From Chrysopilus asiliformis (lineage: Eukaryota; Arthropoda; Insecta; Diptera; Rhagionidae): a stretch of DNA of 64,000 bases. The translations under genes were made by a program, and so were the position numbers. Location: assembly GCA_964034945.1 (NCBI GenBank), contig OZ035961.1, positions 91,779,491-91,843,490 on the forward strand, in the 5' to 3' direction. Under the pieces are notes generated by a model. That model searched no databases. It worked only from the letters and a program-made list of their open reading frames with translations, and was not told the DNA's origin. This document shows positions 46,005 through 56,519 of this stretch, in pieces (position 1 is the stretch's first letter; every line of letters begins with the position of its first letter).

Positions 46005-48174
46005 TAAAGTAGCCCTAGAAAAAGGAATAAAAATTAGAAATAAAATATTAAAAACAAAGTCACAAAATATTCGTACCTGGATTCACAGTGATCACTTTGA
46101 CAGCACAATAAAAACAAATAAAGGCGTTACCAGCTGTGTACTAATATCCTTTGGGGATCAATTATTATAGTACCTCGTGAGAAAATTTCCCCACAGAGGT
46201 CACTTGAGTAGCGCAAGAAAATTTGAAAACTTTCAAAATTTAATTTTATTTAATTTGGAAATAGTTGCTGATTAATTGTCCCCCAGTAAAGTTAGAAGTA
46301 AAATTAAAAGTAGAAAAGGGTTTTAAACCCGTCTTCTTCTCAAGTTTTTTTAAGTGCTGTGAAAGTGGGAAAGAGTAGGTTTTCTTTTTTTTATTTGGAT
46401 AATTGTGTAGTGAATAATTTAATTATTGATTCCTGCAGCTGAGCCGAATTTCACCTGGAGGGACCTCGTCGTTATAAAAAGGAATCTACGCAGACAAATT
46501 AAAAAGGGAAGTACCCTAAATTTTATAAAAATAATTTGGAAAATTAAGTTTGCTGCGGATTTTAAAAAAACCTAAATAGCCGGCTAAAGTTCAGGGCAAA
46601 CTTTAGCCGAGGCGCAATCGCTCAGTCTTTCCCGTGGTTTCCGTTTTCTTCTGTTTTGTTTTTTTTTCGTAAAGAAGATTCGGCGTGAACTTGCATTTTG
46701 TTTTGCATCATTTTGTCATTGCATCCGCAGTAAATTTTCTTGGAAAAATCGGCCAGGAAAACTGCAAGAATAAAGTAGCGTTAGCGAAATCAAGCCGCTT
46801 TTCGCGCCTAAATTCTACGGCCAGTTAATACGGCATTTTTCAACTGGAATGAGTCAACGTATTTATTCAAATCAATTGATTGTCCAGCAGTAAATGAAGG
46901 AACTTCAACGGAAAATGGAACTAATCGACGAATTAGCTTTATATTCTTTGTTTTAGTTAGCTTCGATTAACGTTATTATTTTAAATCAATTTATTGAATT
47001 ATCTTTCGAATATTTCGTTCTCCAATTAGGAAATTTATCTACAATTGGGATTTAAATATGTACAAATGATACCAACAGTTTTTTTTTGAATTTTGATTTG
47101 TTTTTATGCGCATTTTTAATATCCCCGATATAAAATCTCTGGGCCCAAAGATCTTATTCTTAGCTTCCATTTAATTCTACAAGTGGGTAATATTTTAAAA
47201 ACCACTAGCTAGTAGAAATTCTGTGTGGTAAACATTTTTTTTGTGTGGAGAATTCCGTCATTTCGATTATGTTTATTTATTTATTTTTGATTTTGTAAAT
47301 CCTCGTCATATTTATGATCGAAGTATATTTATTTTAAATAGTAATATTTTAATTTAGATGTTTTTGTATGCAAGTTTGCCAATACAGAAATGTTACGAAT
47401 ATTAGATCCTATAGTGATGTTTATATAAATCAATTTAAACATGATTAAATATTTTTTTTATATGAGTATTGAAAAGAGTGTTTGGATTATGTTCATGTTT
47501 ATGTGAGCGTGTTTCTTATTTAGGGCAGATGCCAAATTTGAAGACGACGGAGGAAAAAGGTAAGCGCCGTAACTGCTCCACCTCGTCCCGCGAATATTAA
47601 AGGATTTCCTTCCCCTTCCCTTTCCGTTAGTATGCGAAGATGAGCTATGGTCCTTTTTGGTTTTTTTTTGGCACGAAATTATTTTGTAGCAGAGAGGTGA
47701 TAGGAGGATGGTAAGAACCAACCCCGCCCGGCGAGCTAAGCCCCCGAACGTCCAGCGTGCCACCCTGCCTCCCCTTCTATCACAACCCCATCGAAAATGT
47801 ATATTATCTCGTCACTCTGTACGCTACAAGCCTCAGTTCGTGAACGCTTCGGTTTGATAAAGTTTCCAAGAACGGAATGGGGTAACTATATTTATTTTGT
47901 GTCAATCCGGTGAAAAATAAAGAATGGGAGGAGATAGACTGGGGAAAGTTGCCTAAAACGGAACAACATCTGTTTTACAAAAATGATGCATACACCAAGG
48001 TGATAAAAATAGTGATCTCAAATTGTAGAAAAAACAATTAATTAAAATTTCAAGTAAAATGAAACGAAATAAAAGGTCAAAAGCTTCACATTCCCAAGTG
48101 AAAATAAAATCTATTTTTCATGCTTGTCTACATATAAAATCAATTGACATTGTTGAAAAACAACCTTTTCTTTA
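46005..48174. other. Intronic, no supported gene
   Basis: A GC-balanced patch at 47560-47770 is open on the minus strand, but no domain is visible. GGAGGAAAAAG|GTAAGC near 47550 resembles a donor without a supported exon. Confidence 0.35.
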
Positions 48175-48221
48175 TGTGCCGCAGGCGAAAAAACAAGAAT
48201 TTACAGTAACCCCCCGGCGGA

Positions 48222-48278
48222 ATCGAGTATATTTTACATATTGAGTATTGAACACTCAGTATGTAAAATATGCTCGAT
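48222..48278 (+). repeat. Compact hairpin, ~24-bp stem
   Basis: ATCGAGTATATTTTACATAT pairs with ATATGCTCGAT-side sequence through TTGAGT/ACTCAG, giving a nearly perfect 24-25-bp stem and an 8-nt loop. A GC motif copy (48175-48187) lies 35 bp upstream. It is shaped like a short foldback element or pre-miRNA-sized hairpin; there is no evidence of transcription. Confidence 0.7.
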
Positions 48279-48462
48279 ATTAACACTAAGTTGGAGAATC
48301 CAGGACCAAAATTCAGCTTCCAAAACTCGGAACAACATGCTCAGATTCGGGACTGTCTAAACTAATCTGTGACTGTTCGAACTAATTCGAAATGTATGGT
48401 CAAGTCATCCTATCTTTAAAGCTTGTTTTGAAAAACTACTGTGCCAATTTTCGCAAGCAGAT

Positions 48463-49068
48463 TTTTTTCGGGGGATATTGTTGCCGCAGTGAGTCGCACG
48501 GATATATAAAAAGCGGGAAAGTTTTGTATTTATGACGAAAACCGACTCGAGCACGGATAGAAACTTTCTTATCACTACGAAATCTGTTTGATGCAAAATT
48601 ATGAGCATTTCCGTGCATCTGTCTGTACATATCCGAAATAACTCGAGAACGAGTTGAGCTAGCGACTTGAAATTTTTAGTGAATGAGTTTTTAAAAAAAA
48701 TCGTAGTTTTCTGTCAACTTTTGGGAAAGTAACGGTAGCTATAATGGATAGCTTTTATATAATTTTTTTTTCGGGGGATATTGTTGCCGCAGTGAGTCGC
48801 ACGGATATATAAAAAGCGGGAAAGTTTTGTATTTATGACGAAAACCGACTCGAGCACGGATAGAAACTTTCTTATCACTACGAAATCTGTTTGATGCAAA
48901 ATTATGAGCATTTCCGTGCATCTGTCTGTACATATCCGAAATAACTCGAGAACGAGTTGAGCTAGCGACTTGAAATTTTTAGTGAATGAGTTTTTAAAAA
49001 AAATCGTAGTTTTCTGTCAACTTTTGGGAAAGTAACGGTAGCTATAATGGATAGCTTTTATATAATTT
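48463..49068 (+). repeat. 303-bp tandem duplication, two units
   Basis: The two units, anchored by CGGGGGATATTGTTGCCGCA at 48469 and 48772, appear identical. Each contains CACGGATATATAAAAAGCGG, GCATCTGTCTGTACATATCC and GAGTTGAGCTAGCGACTTGA, the core phrase of Helentron-like families. The duplicated unit is therefore itself part of such an element. The identity implies a recent event or an assembly duplication. Confidence 0.92.
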
Positions 49069-50965
49069 TTTTGAAAAATGCAGTTTTTTGAAAAGTGTTC
49101 GAAAACTATACGCTTTTGGGGAAAATATACATGACCAAATTTATAGGAAATAAAATTTTCCACTTTTTTTGCTTCAAGTATTTATAGGTATCTATAACGG
49201 TTCTCAACATATTTCAAAAATATCGGTTGTAATCAACGCAAAAGTTTCCTCTGCAATATTTACAACTGACATTTTTTTTAATAATAGGGCAAATTTAGGA
49301 TATTGCTTAAAATATTCACCGAAAGACGTTTCATACAAAAATTAGTTTAAAATCAAAAACGAAGCGATTTTTTGAATACAAAAAATGTAGAAAAACCTGT
49401 CCAAAAATGTGGAAACCATGAAAATTTTGTGTAAATCTTTCCTTTTCCCTCACTTAGTAATGGTTTTTTTACCTGCTGGGAAAATAATGTGATTCACATT
49501 CAAACAGAATATCAATCAGATTTCCAAATTTTGATTACAAATTTCTGCACGTGTGTTCATCCGTTGCTAATAGTTTTACGTTTACGTCCAAATCAACTAG
49601 ACACGTGTCACTAGCTTTATTTGAACAAATTCCACGGCTCAGGGATGATTTTCCCAAAGATAAATAAAATGGGGCTGGGCATGGTGAAAATGTCTGTTAT
49701 TGAATTTTCAATCAATTCAATTTCTGCGACTTCGTTTAACACTTTCGATATGCGTTACTCTTAAAATTGAGTCGAAATAATCTGAGAATGGCTTGAAATT
49801 GGAAAATTCGATTGTACCTGAGGATAAAATCACTTGCATCGCAATCATCACCCTCAATTTATTCCGACACGAATTAAAAAGAACCCAATTTGCAGTTAAC
49901 TTATGCCATCAAAATCTAATATTCAGGATATAATGCCGGGGGGTTGTGAAGATTTACCGTCGGCACACCCTTCTGTTTGTATCAAAACATGAGTTCAATA
50001 TGTTTTTAACCAAAGAAATCAAATATCGTGCAGCGTTTTGAACTTCTTTCAGTATGAAAAGCGCAACAACAACAACGGCAAAAAAATATCCTCAAACAAA
50101 CAGGAGCGAGGGTGTCAGGAATTTTCAGTTCATTCACACAATATATATGTATATGAACACAGATTAAGGGATTATGTTTACGAGTCAATTCTTGGCCCTT
50201 TGAAATAATGTTCTTAGTCCCCCTTTACGTGAGCATCCAAACAAAATTACGGTCCTATGAAACCGACACCCTGGCGTTTACTTTGTCGCTCTTAGCTGTA
50301 TTGCAGTAGTAAGACGAAGAAGATCCTTTCACAAAGTAAACAAATGGATATGAGACTCAATTCGCCTTATTCCTGGCCCTCCGAGTTCTGATAGCAACCC
50401 TTGCAAATCTGTTGTCGGGGGCAGATAGTTTTAATGCCGAATGGTTTATCTTTGGTTTGGCAAATTTACTGCTTCATTAAATTTTACTCGATGTTTACCA
50501 CAAAGGCCGAAAGTAACTTACTTTGGTTTGTTACGACGAATTCACTGCAAGGACACCTGCCGATGTACCTTAAAGTTTTTGACATCGAATTTTGTGTTCG
50601 TTGATGCTGAGCGAAAGTTTTGATGTGTCTTGATTTTTATGAGGTAATCGAATCAAGAAAATGATACTTGGATACTTGAAGAATCAATTTTCTACTCTTT
50701 TATCGGAAGGAGTAACATTTATTGGACGATTTATGACGATTTCAATTGATTGTATATTACCTGTTCAGATTATCTGGGATAATTAATTGAAAGTATTATT
50801 AAACTTAAAAGACTTCTATATACTATTTTGACGTTATTAAAAAAAAACTCCAGCTTGTGAAAAAATGTAGAATATCTTCTTCACAGTTTAATTAACACTA
50901 GATATGAGAAAAGGGCATTTCAATTGTGTTTAAGAGTTTTTTTCCTCTACCTGGTGTGGCAGTGT
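49069..50965. other. Intronic, no supported gene
   Basis: ATCGGTTGTAATCAACGCAA...TTTCCTCTGCAATATTT at 49222-49263 repeats a segment at 39010. The rest is unremarkable AT-rich sequence. Confidence 0.4.
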
Positions 50966-51259
50966 GACCAAATTTTAGAACTATGAAATTTAAAAAAACA
51001 TAACAAAAGCTATAACTACCAATCTGGCAATTATTGAAAACCCGTATGGTGATTTAAGTGAACGGCGAACCGTTATATCAAAATTCCACTTTGAAGTCAA
51101 ATTTCCCAATAAGACCAAATTTTAGAACTATGAAATTTAAAAAAACATAACAAAAGCTATAACTACCAATCTGGCAATTATTGAAAACTCGTATGGTGAT
51201 TTAAGTGAACGGCGAACCGTTATATCAAAATTCCACTTTGAAGTCAAATTTCCCAATAA
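50966..51259. repeat. 147-bp tandem duplication at a Helentron-like 3' end
   Basis: GACCAAATTTTAGAACTATG starts at 50966 and again at 51113; the units run to CCCAATAAG. The unit consists of about 30 bp of flanking DNA plus the terminal ~115 bp of the minus-strand Helentron-like copy 7. The two differ at a CCCGT/CTCGT site. Confidence 0.93.
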
Positions 51260-51303
51260 GATTTTTTAAAATTTATTCCAATCGGATTTTCATGTATGGG
51301 AGT
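50996..51303 (-). mobile_element. Helentron/DINE-1-like element, copy 7, 3' part
   Basis: The 3' part (family orientation reversed) runs from CATAACAAAAGCTATAACT to GTATGGGAGTTTTAT, where a retrotransposon interrupts it. The terminal region is duplicated. Subfamily B (GTGAACGGCGAAC). Continues at 54695. Confidence 0.8.
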
Positions 51304-51373
51304 TTTATTTATTTATTTATTTATTTATATTTGAGCTAAAGTACAGAAAATAAATTCCAATTACACTGTAGCA

Positions 51374-52828
51374 TCAAGAATCAAACAGTTTGTTTTTTAC
51401 TCTATTTTTAAAATTAAGAAAAGTGCAATTTAAAGATCCAAATTGGAAAAAATCGTGGGTGCGTTGTAACCTGATAATTGGAGAATTAAAATAAATGTTC
51501 ATAGTAGTACCTGGTGGCGCAAATGTATTATTATTTCTGCTGTTAAAAGCTGGCATTCTTATGTTAAACTCTTCTTTTAATGAGGTGTCTAAAAAACCAT
51601 GTAGAATTTTGAATAGCACACATTCATCAAGATAAATGCGACGACTTTCTAGGGAATGCATGCGAAGTTGTCTCAATCTAGTTGTATAATCTAAGTCTTT
51701 TATGTTATGCTTTAATAGGAGACTTTTAGTAAACTTCCTTTGAACTGACTCTATGGTTAACTTGTGAACGTCCTGACAGGGACTCCACACCACGGAACTG
51801 TATTCTAAAATACTCCGCACTAGTGATTTAAAAAGTAGAATACCTGTATCAATGTTATTAAGTGTAAATGAAATTCTTAGAACAAAGCCAGACATGCGAT
51901 ATGCTCTATTGGCAATGTCTGCAAAATGATAATCAAACTTAAGTCTAGAGTCGAAGATTATGCCAAGGTCTTTGATATAACTAACTCGCTGGAGAACAGT
52001 GCCATCAATATTGTAGTCAAAATCCAAGGGACGTTTTTTTAGAGTGTAGGTCAATTTAAAACACTTAGTGACATTAAGGACTAGGTCATTAGAACGACAC
52101 CAACGCAACAGTGATACAATGTCGTTTTGTAAAATAATATTGTCAATAGGGGATCTAATCTCTCTGAATAATTTGAGGTCGTCAGCAAACATTAAAAACT
52201 GGTTTGTCAAAGATTGTGATACGTCATTTATGTAAAATAAGAATAAAAGGGGTCCGAGGGTTGAACCCTGTGGTACACCTGACCCAGGAATAAAGCATGG
52301 AGACACACATCCATTAAATAATACACGCATCTGTCTACCCTTTAAATAAGATTCCAACCACTCAAGTAGCCGTCCAGACAATCCATATTTTGCCATTTTA
52401 TCAATTAGAATGTTGTGATTTACATTATCAAATGCTTTGGAAAGGTCAGTATATATAGTATCTATCTGACTATGGGAGTCAAGTGATTTGGCTACATAAT
52501 TTGTAAATTCAAGCAAATTGCTTGTCGTTGATTTACTCTCGATGAATCCGTGTTGTTGCTTGGTCAAATGTATGGAAAATTTGTCATAAATCCTTAGGTG
52601 GATAAGGCGTTCAAATATTTTACTAAATCCTGATAGGATGCTTATAGGACGGTAGTTCAGTGCATCATTAATACTGCCCTTTTTATGTATAGGAACAATT
52701 TCGGATAATATCCACACATCAGGAAATTTGCCTTCACTAACAGATTTATTAAATAGTAGAGTTAGTGGCCTACAGAGTGAAGAGCCCAGTTTTTTAATAA
52801 AGAAGTTAGGTATACCATCTGGTCCACC
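51374..52828 (-). pseudogene. Non-LTR reverse transcriptase domain
   Basis: An open frame of about 485 codons. It extends upstream of the first methionine-like codon to GGPDGIPNFF, the usual start of the RT finger region, then IPIHKKGS-type sequence (VPIHKKGSINDALNYRPIS), the YTDLSKAFDNVNH catalytic block, GVPQGSTLGPLLF and MFADDLKLF (the FADD active site). The C-terminal part is the typical thumb and variable region, ending NRVKNKLFDS and a stop. The domain itself is intact. It is cut off from its endonuclease half by the duplicated block at 52829-53095, so the protein cannot be made whole. Clade by motif: Jockey/CR1 group. Confidence 0.93.
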
Positions 52829-53095
52829 ATACTGTTATAGAGTCTGTAGCCTGAAAGTTAGTTAAGACAAGATCCAGAAGCTTATCTTTATGATTGCGAA
52901 TTGAGTTATGTTGAAACAAAGAACACAGATTCATGAAGGACGATAAAGAACGGGATGCAGAACATGTAGACACAGGTAAATAAAAATTAGGTTGGCTCGC
53001 ACTCCATTCAACAGAGGGCAAGTTGAAATCGCCACAAATTATGTATTGCGCAGGCGAGTCGTGAATGTTTATTAAGAATGACAGTTTATCAAAGA
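52829..53095 (-). repeat. 267-bp duplicate of endonuclease sequence inside the retrotransposon
   Basis: Same orientation and practically identical to 53767-54033 (938 bp away). In protein terms it repeats the stretch from the GDFNLPSVEW region to NFQATDSITV, placed between the linker and RT. It replaces the end of the linker before GGPDG. The near identity suggests template switching during reverse transcription or a later gene-conversion-like event. Confidence 0.92.
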
Positions 53096-54562
53096 TTCGG
53101 AAATTATGGTACTTTCATTTACATTAAAATTATAATTAAGATTGTTGGTCGATTTGTGATACGTGTTTTCAAAAAATTTGGCAAAGAGGTTACATATTTG
53201 TTGAGGTTCAGATTCAGTAGATGCATCATACGTAATGGAAGAAGGGTAAGTCGAAGTCTTTCTACTATTTTTAACAAAAGCCCAGAATGGTTTAAAATTA
53301 TTATGTTCCATTTGTTCATTTAGACTGAAGACAAATGATTTGTGCGCAAGTTTTATTAGGGATTTTACTATCGAGCGTTGCGTTGAAAATAAGTCGTAAT
53401 CATTTCAAGATCTTGTGTGCCTATAAGTTCTGTGCAATTTGGCTTTCAGCCTAAGCGCGTCTACGATGTCCTTATTGAACCAACTGGGATGGGTCTTTTT
53501 CACTGGGCTTGATAAAGGTACATGTATATTGATAAGGTTATTTATTATTTCATAAAAGGAACTAGTTGCGATATCACAGGATACGTTAGAGAGGATTTGG
53601 TCCCATTTAATTAAGTTCAGTTCACAATCAATTACCTCAAAATTGGTTTTAAAGAAGTTTCTCTTCTGAGTTTTAAGTGAGTCTTTTTTAAAGAATGCGC
53701 AAAATTCTGCGCTTATATTTAACGGCGGATGATATTGATCAGGAGGTACCAAACCATCAAAACCATATACTGTTATAGAGTCTGTAGCCTGAAAGTTAGT
53801 TAAGACAAGATCCAGAAGCTTATCTTTATGATTGCGAATTGAGTTATGTTGAAACAAAGAACACAGATTCATGAAGGACGATAAAGAACGGGATGCAGAA
53901 CATGTAGACACAGGTAAATAAAAATTAGGTTGGCTCGCACTCCATTCAACAGAGGGCAAGTTGAAATCGCCACAAATTATGTATTGCGCAGGCGAGTCGT
54001 GAATGTTTATTAAGAATGACAGTTTATCAAAGAAAGAGTCCAGGATACTAGTATCACAATTGCAGGGTACATAGACACAACATACATACAGGTATTTATT
54101 TTTAAAAAGTTTAATTTTAATGGTCACGGATTCGATAGGTAGGCAGTCGATGTCAGGACATAGTACAGAATCATACATATCTTTTATCAAGATTGAGACA
54201 CCTCCTCCATCCTTTTTCCCGGTCTTAATAAGATCCCTATCTCTACGAAATATTTTAAAGCCAGCAGGACAACATTCAGAATTAACAATACTATCGTTTA
54301 GCCAAGTTTCAGTGCAACAGATTATATCAGAGTCCTCAGAGAGAACTGAGTTCGAGAAATTTTCCAGTTTAGATCTTAAGCCGCGTACATTTTGATATAA
54401 TAAGTCAATTGTCATTTTAGAATGGTTGGTGGAGTGTGGAGTTCTTAGTATCGTCGAAGTTGTTGTCTTCTCGGTGGATAAGGCTGGTTCCATGGCGTTA
54501 AAAAATGGTTGTTGAGATTCTGCCTCGTTGATGCCTGAAATTCTTTTACAAGTAGTCCGCAT
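53072..54562 (-). pseudogene. Non-LTR ORF2 N-terminal half: endonuclease and linker
   Basis: From the ATG at 54562 the frame reads the apurinic-type endonuclease: LLYQNVRGLRSK, CCTETWL (catalytic E), GGGVSILI, CGDFNLPSVEW (D and N) and DLVLTN. The expected SDH near the end is altered to a DQYHP-like version. One TGA at about 53405 interrupts after YRHTRS. The same frame then continues through FKPFWAFVKNSRKT and NLFAKFFENTY, the usual linker before RT, until the duplicated block. Open-frame length and domain order fit Jockey/CR1 ORF2; the stop, the rearrangement and 5' truncation make it dead. Confidence 0.88.
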
Positions 54563-54694
54563 GGCCAGAACTCAGAACTGCAAATAGTACTGAAGAGTTC
54601 AGATGGAACAAGTATCTTGAATGAAGCAACTAGAGCTTCAGATGGTGGTCGTCGTTTCGAAAATATGCGATAGCATTTAATAAGGGACTTGAAG
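54563..54694 (-). pseudogene. ORF1 C-terminal remnant of the retrotransposon
   Basis: Upstream of the endonuclease frame, the sequence reads in another frame as ALVASFKILVPSELF and FWPCGLLVKEF, a pattern I associate with the C-terminal end of ORF1 proteins in this group. About 40 codons remain before the truncation. The assignment is by pattern only. Confidence 0.5.
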
Positions 54695-55122
54695 TCATGT
54701 AGAATCATATCCTAAATAACTTTTGTTCTTGGACTTTTTTGATAAAATTCACCGTTTTTGAGATATTCAGAAAAAAAGTTTTCGTTCGTATGGGGGGTAC
54801 CCCCCCTAATGGTCCATTTTTGCCCATTAACGAATTTAGCCTCGCATTTTACGAAAAACGGATCTGTGCAAAATTTCAAGTCTCTAGCTCAATCCGTGCG
54901 CCCGCAATCCGCGCCACAGACAAACGGACGGACAGACGGACGGACGGACGGACAGACGGACAGACGGACAGACGGACGGACGGACATGCTAAATTCAACT
55001 TTTTTTTATCATTCTAAACACAATGGTGTAATTCATTTTTTTGTGTGATGACGGGATCTTGGCGTTACAAACGGTAAGGCAAATCTAATATACCCTTTGG
55101 TTTCACCATACGGGTATAAAAA
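54695..55122 (-). mobile_element. Helentron/DINE-1-like element, copy 7, 5' part
   Basis: Resumes with GTAGAATCATATCCTAAATA, then the GTACCCCCC block, the core, the GTCC/GTCT tract (54918-54987) and ends CACCATACGGGTATAAAAA. Together with 50996-51303 it reconstitutes one ~0.6-kb element around the retrotransposon. Confidence 0.82.
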
Positions 55123-56135
55123 TACGAAAAAGCGGGACTAAGGATAACACCGATATTTTTTCCCGACATGATTCGAGTTTCATCCTAGGGTCTTACTTAA
55201 CCAGTGGTCTCGCTGCATAGCTAAGTTAAAATTCAAAATTCCTTCATTGGTCCAGAAGATAATAAATAAGGGAAATCGCAAGAAAAGGGGTAGTAATTAT
55301 ATGGGATTAAATAGATTGAAAATTCTAGAACAGTTGAGTAAGCTACAAGAGAAAATAAGGCTAAGGAAATACTAAGAGAGCCTAAAACCCACCCTTGTAG
55401 ATTAAGAAGGTCTCACATAAGTTTGGTTCAAATTGGTTCAGTAGTTTTCGAGTTATAAGCTAACATACAGCCAAAACTCTTTAACTAGAAAAAAAGTATT
55501 TTAATGGTCCTATTAACGCAGTAATGTCCGTTGTGCCCAATTGGGTACATGTGATTTTAGCAGACTATTTAAATTTTCTGGGTTGGTTTTAGTTTTTACC
55601 ATGTTTTAAGTCGTTGCAGGTCCTAGTTTTCATTTTTTACTATTTCTAATCGAAAAAACTCACGTTTTCAAAATTTTTTGAATATCTCGAAACTTAGGGT
55701 TTATTTTTGAATAATATTTGCTCCTCTCGAAACGAATTTTCTATTCACTTGTACCGGATTTCTCCTGGCGAACGATTGAATAATTTAAAAATTTAATTGA
55801 ACTGAAAAAAAGGAAGGAGAAATTTTTAAAGAAGTCAAATTTTGGGATATTCAAATATCACGGTTGTCCCTGCCATTAGAATTTTTTTTAGCTACTGGTT
55901 TAGTGGTGGGCTTAAATGGGCCAAAAAAGTTTTTTTTTCGATATGTAGGGTCCGTCGATAAAAATTAAACCATTTGATAGAAAAAATCTTTCTTAAAAGT
56001 GTTAATAAAAGTGTTAATAAAAGTGTTAATAAAAGTGTTAATTCTTCCTAGATATAGGATTGATGTCTATTTCACATGCCGGGCGGTTTTGCAGGGCAGA
56101 CAATGAATAGATTTAACAAAACCTGAAGGGGACTT
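55123..56135. other. Intronic; 12-bp tandem at about 55998-56042
   Basis: GTTAATAAAAGT is repeated about four times near 55998-56042. ATTGGTTCAGTAGTTTTCGA at 55433 is another Helentron-type phrase. No gene is supported. Confidence 0.5.
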
Positions 56136-56255
56136 ACTATGACGAGCTTTATTTTTTAAAAGATAACCCTCAGTTAAAAATAACTAGTGTTCTCTTTGTT
56201 GGTAATCAATTTTTTAACTGGGACTTTCTTTTTATAAAATGAGGCTCGTCATAGT
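56136..56255. mobile_element. Small MITE with ACTATGACGAGC termini
   Basis: ACTATGACGAGCTTTATTTT on the left and inverse ACTATGACGAGCCTCATTTT on the right give about 25-bp imperfect terminal repeats around a ~70-bp interior. A Tc1/mariner affinity is possible; TA flanks are not clear. Confidence 0.6.
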
Positions 56256-56285
56256 TTTACGATAATTCAAAAACAAGTAATTATA

Positions 56286-56517
56286 CAGACATCCCTCGAG
56301 TTACGCGGTACTTTAGTTACGCGGAAAAAAATTGCGGATGTTCTCTAGTTACGCGGTACGGTTTTGGAGCAATTGTTATTTAAAAAGAAAATATTGTAAT
56401 TATGTTTTTATATAAAAAAAAAATGGGTATGTATTGTTTTGCACTAATCCTGAGAATCCACTTACGCGGTTTCGACTTAGGCGGAACCAATTAACTGCGT
56501 AACTCAAGGGATACCTG
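56286..56517. mobile_element. pogo/Tigger-like MITE
   Basis: The 232-bp element starts CAGACATCCCTCGAGTTACG and ends CGTAACTCAAGGGATACCTG. It lies between TA at 56284-56285 and TA at 56518-56519. CAG termini with an ATCCCT..GTTACGC arm and TA duplication are typical of pogo-type Tc1/mariner elements. TTACGCGG phrases recur just inside the ends. It has no transposase. Confidence 0.87.
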
Positions 56518-56519
56518 TA

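Larger units (their letters stand above)
51304..54694 (-). mobile_element. Non-LTR retrotransposon (Jockey/CR1-like), 5'-truncated and rearranged
   Basis: Minus-strand element whose 3' end is a (TAAA)n tail (51304-51332) joined to interrupted Helentron-like sequence. In element order it has an ORF1 tail, an apurinic-type endonuclease, a linker, a duplicated endonuclease block and a reverse transcriptase. It is truncated in ORF1 at about 54694. The interrupted repeat reads GGGAGTTTTAT|...|GTAGAATCATATCC across the insertion, as in intact copies; any target duplication is at most 2-3 bp. Confidence 0.9.
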
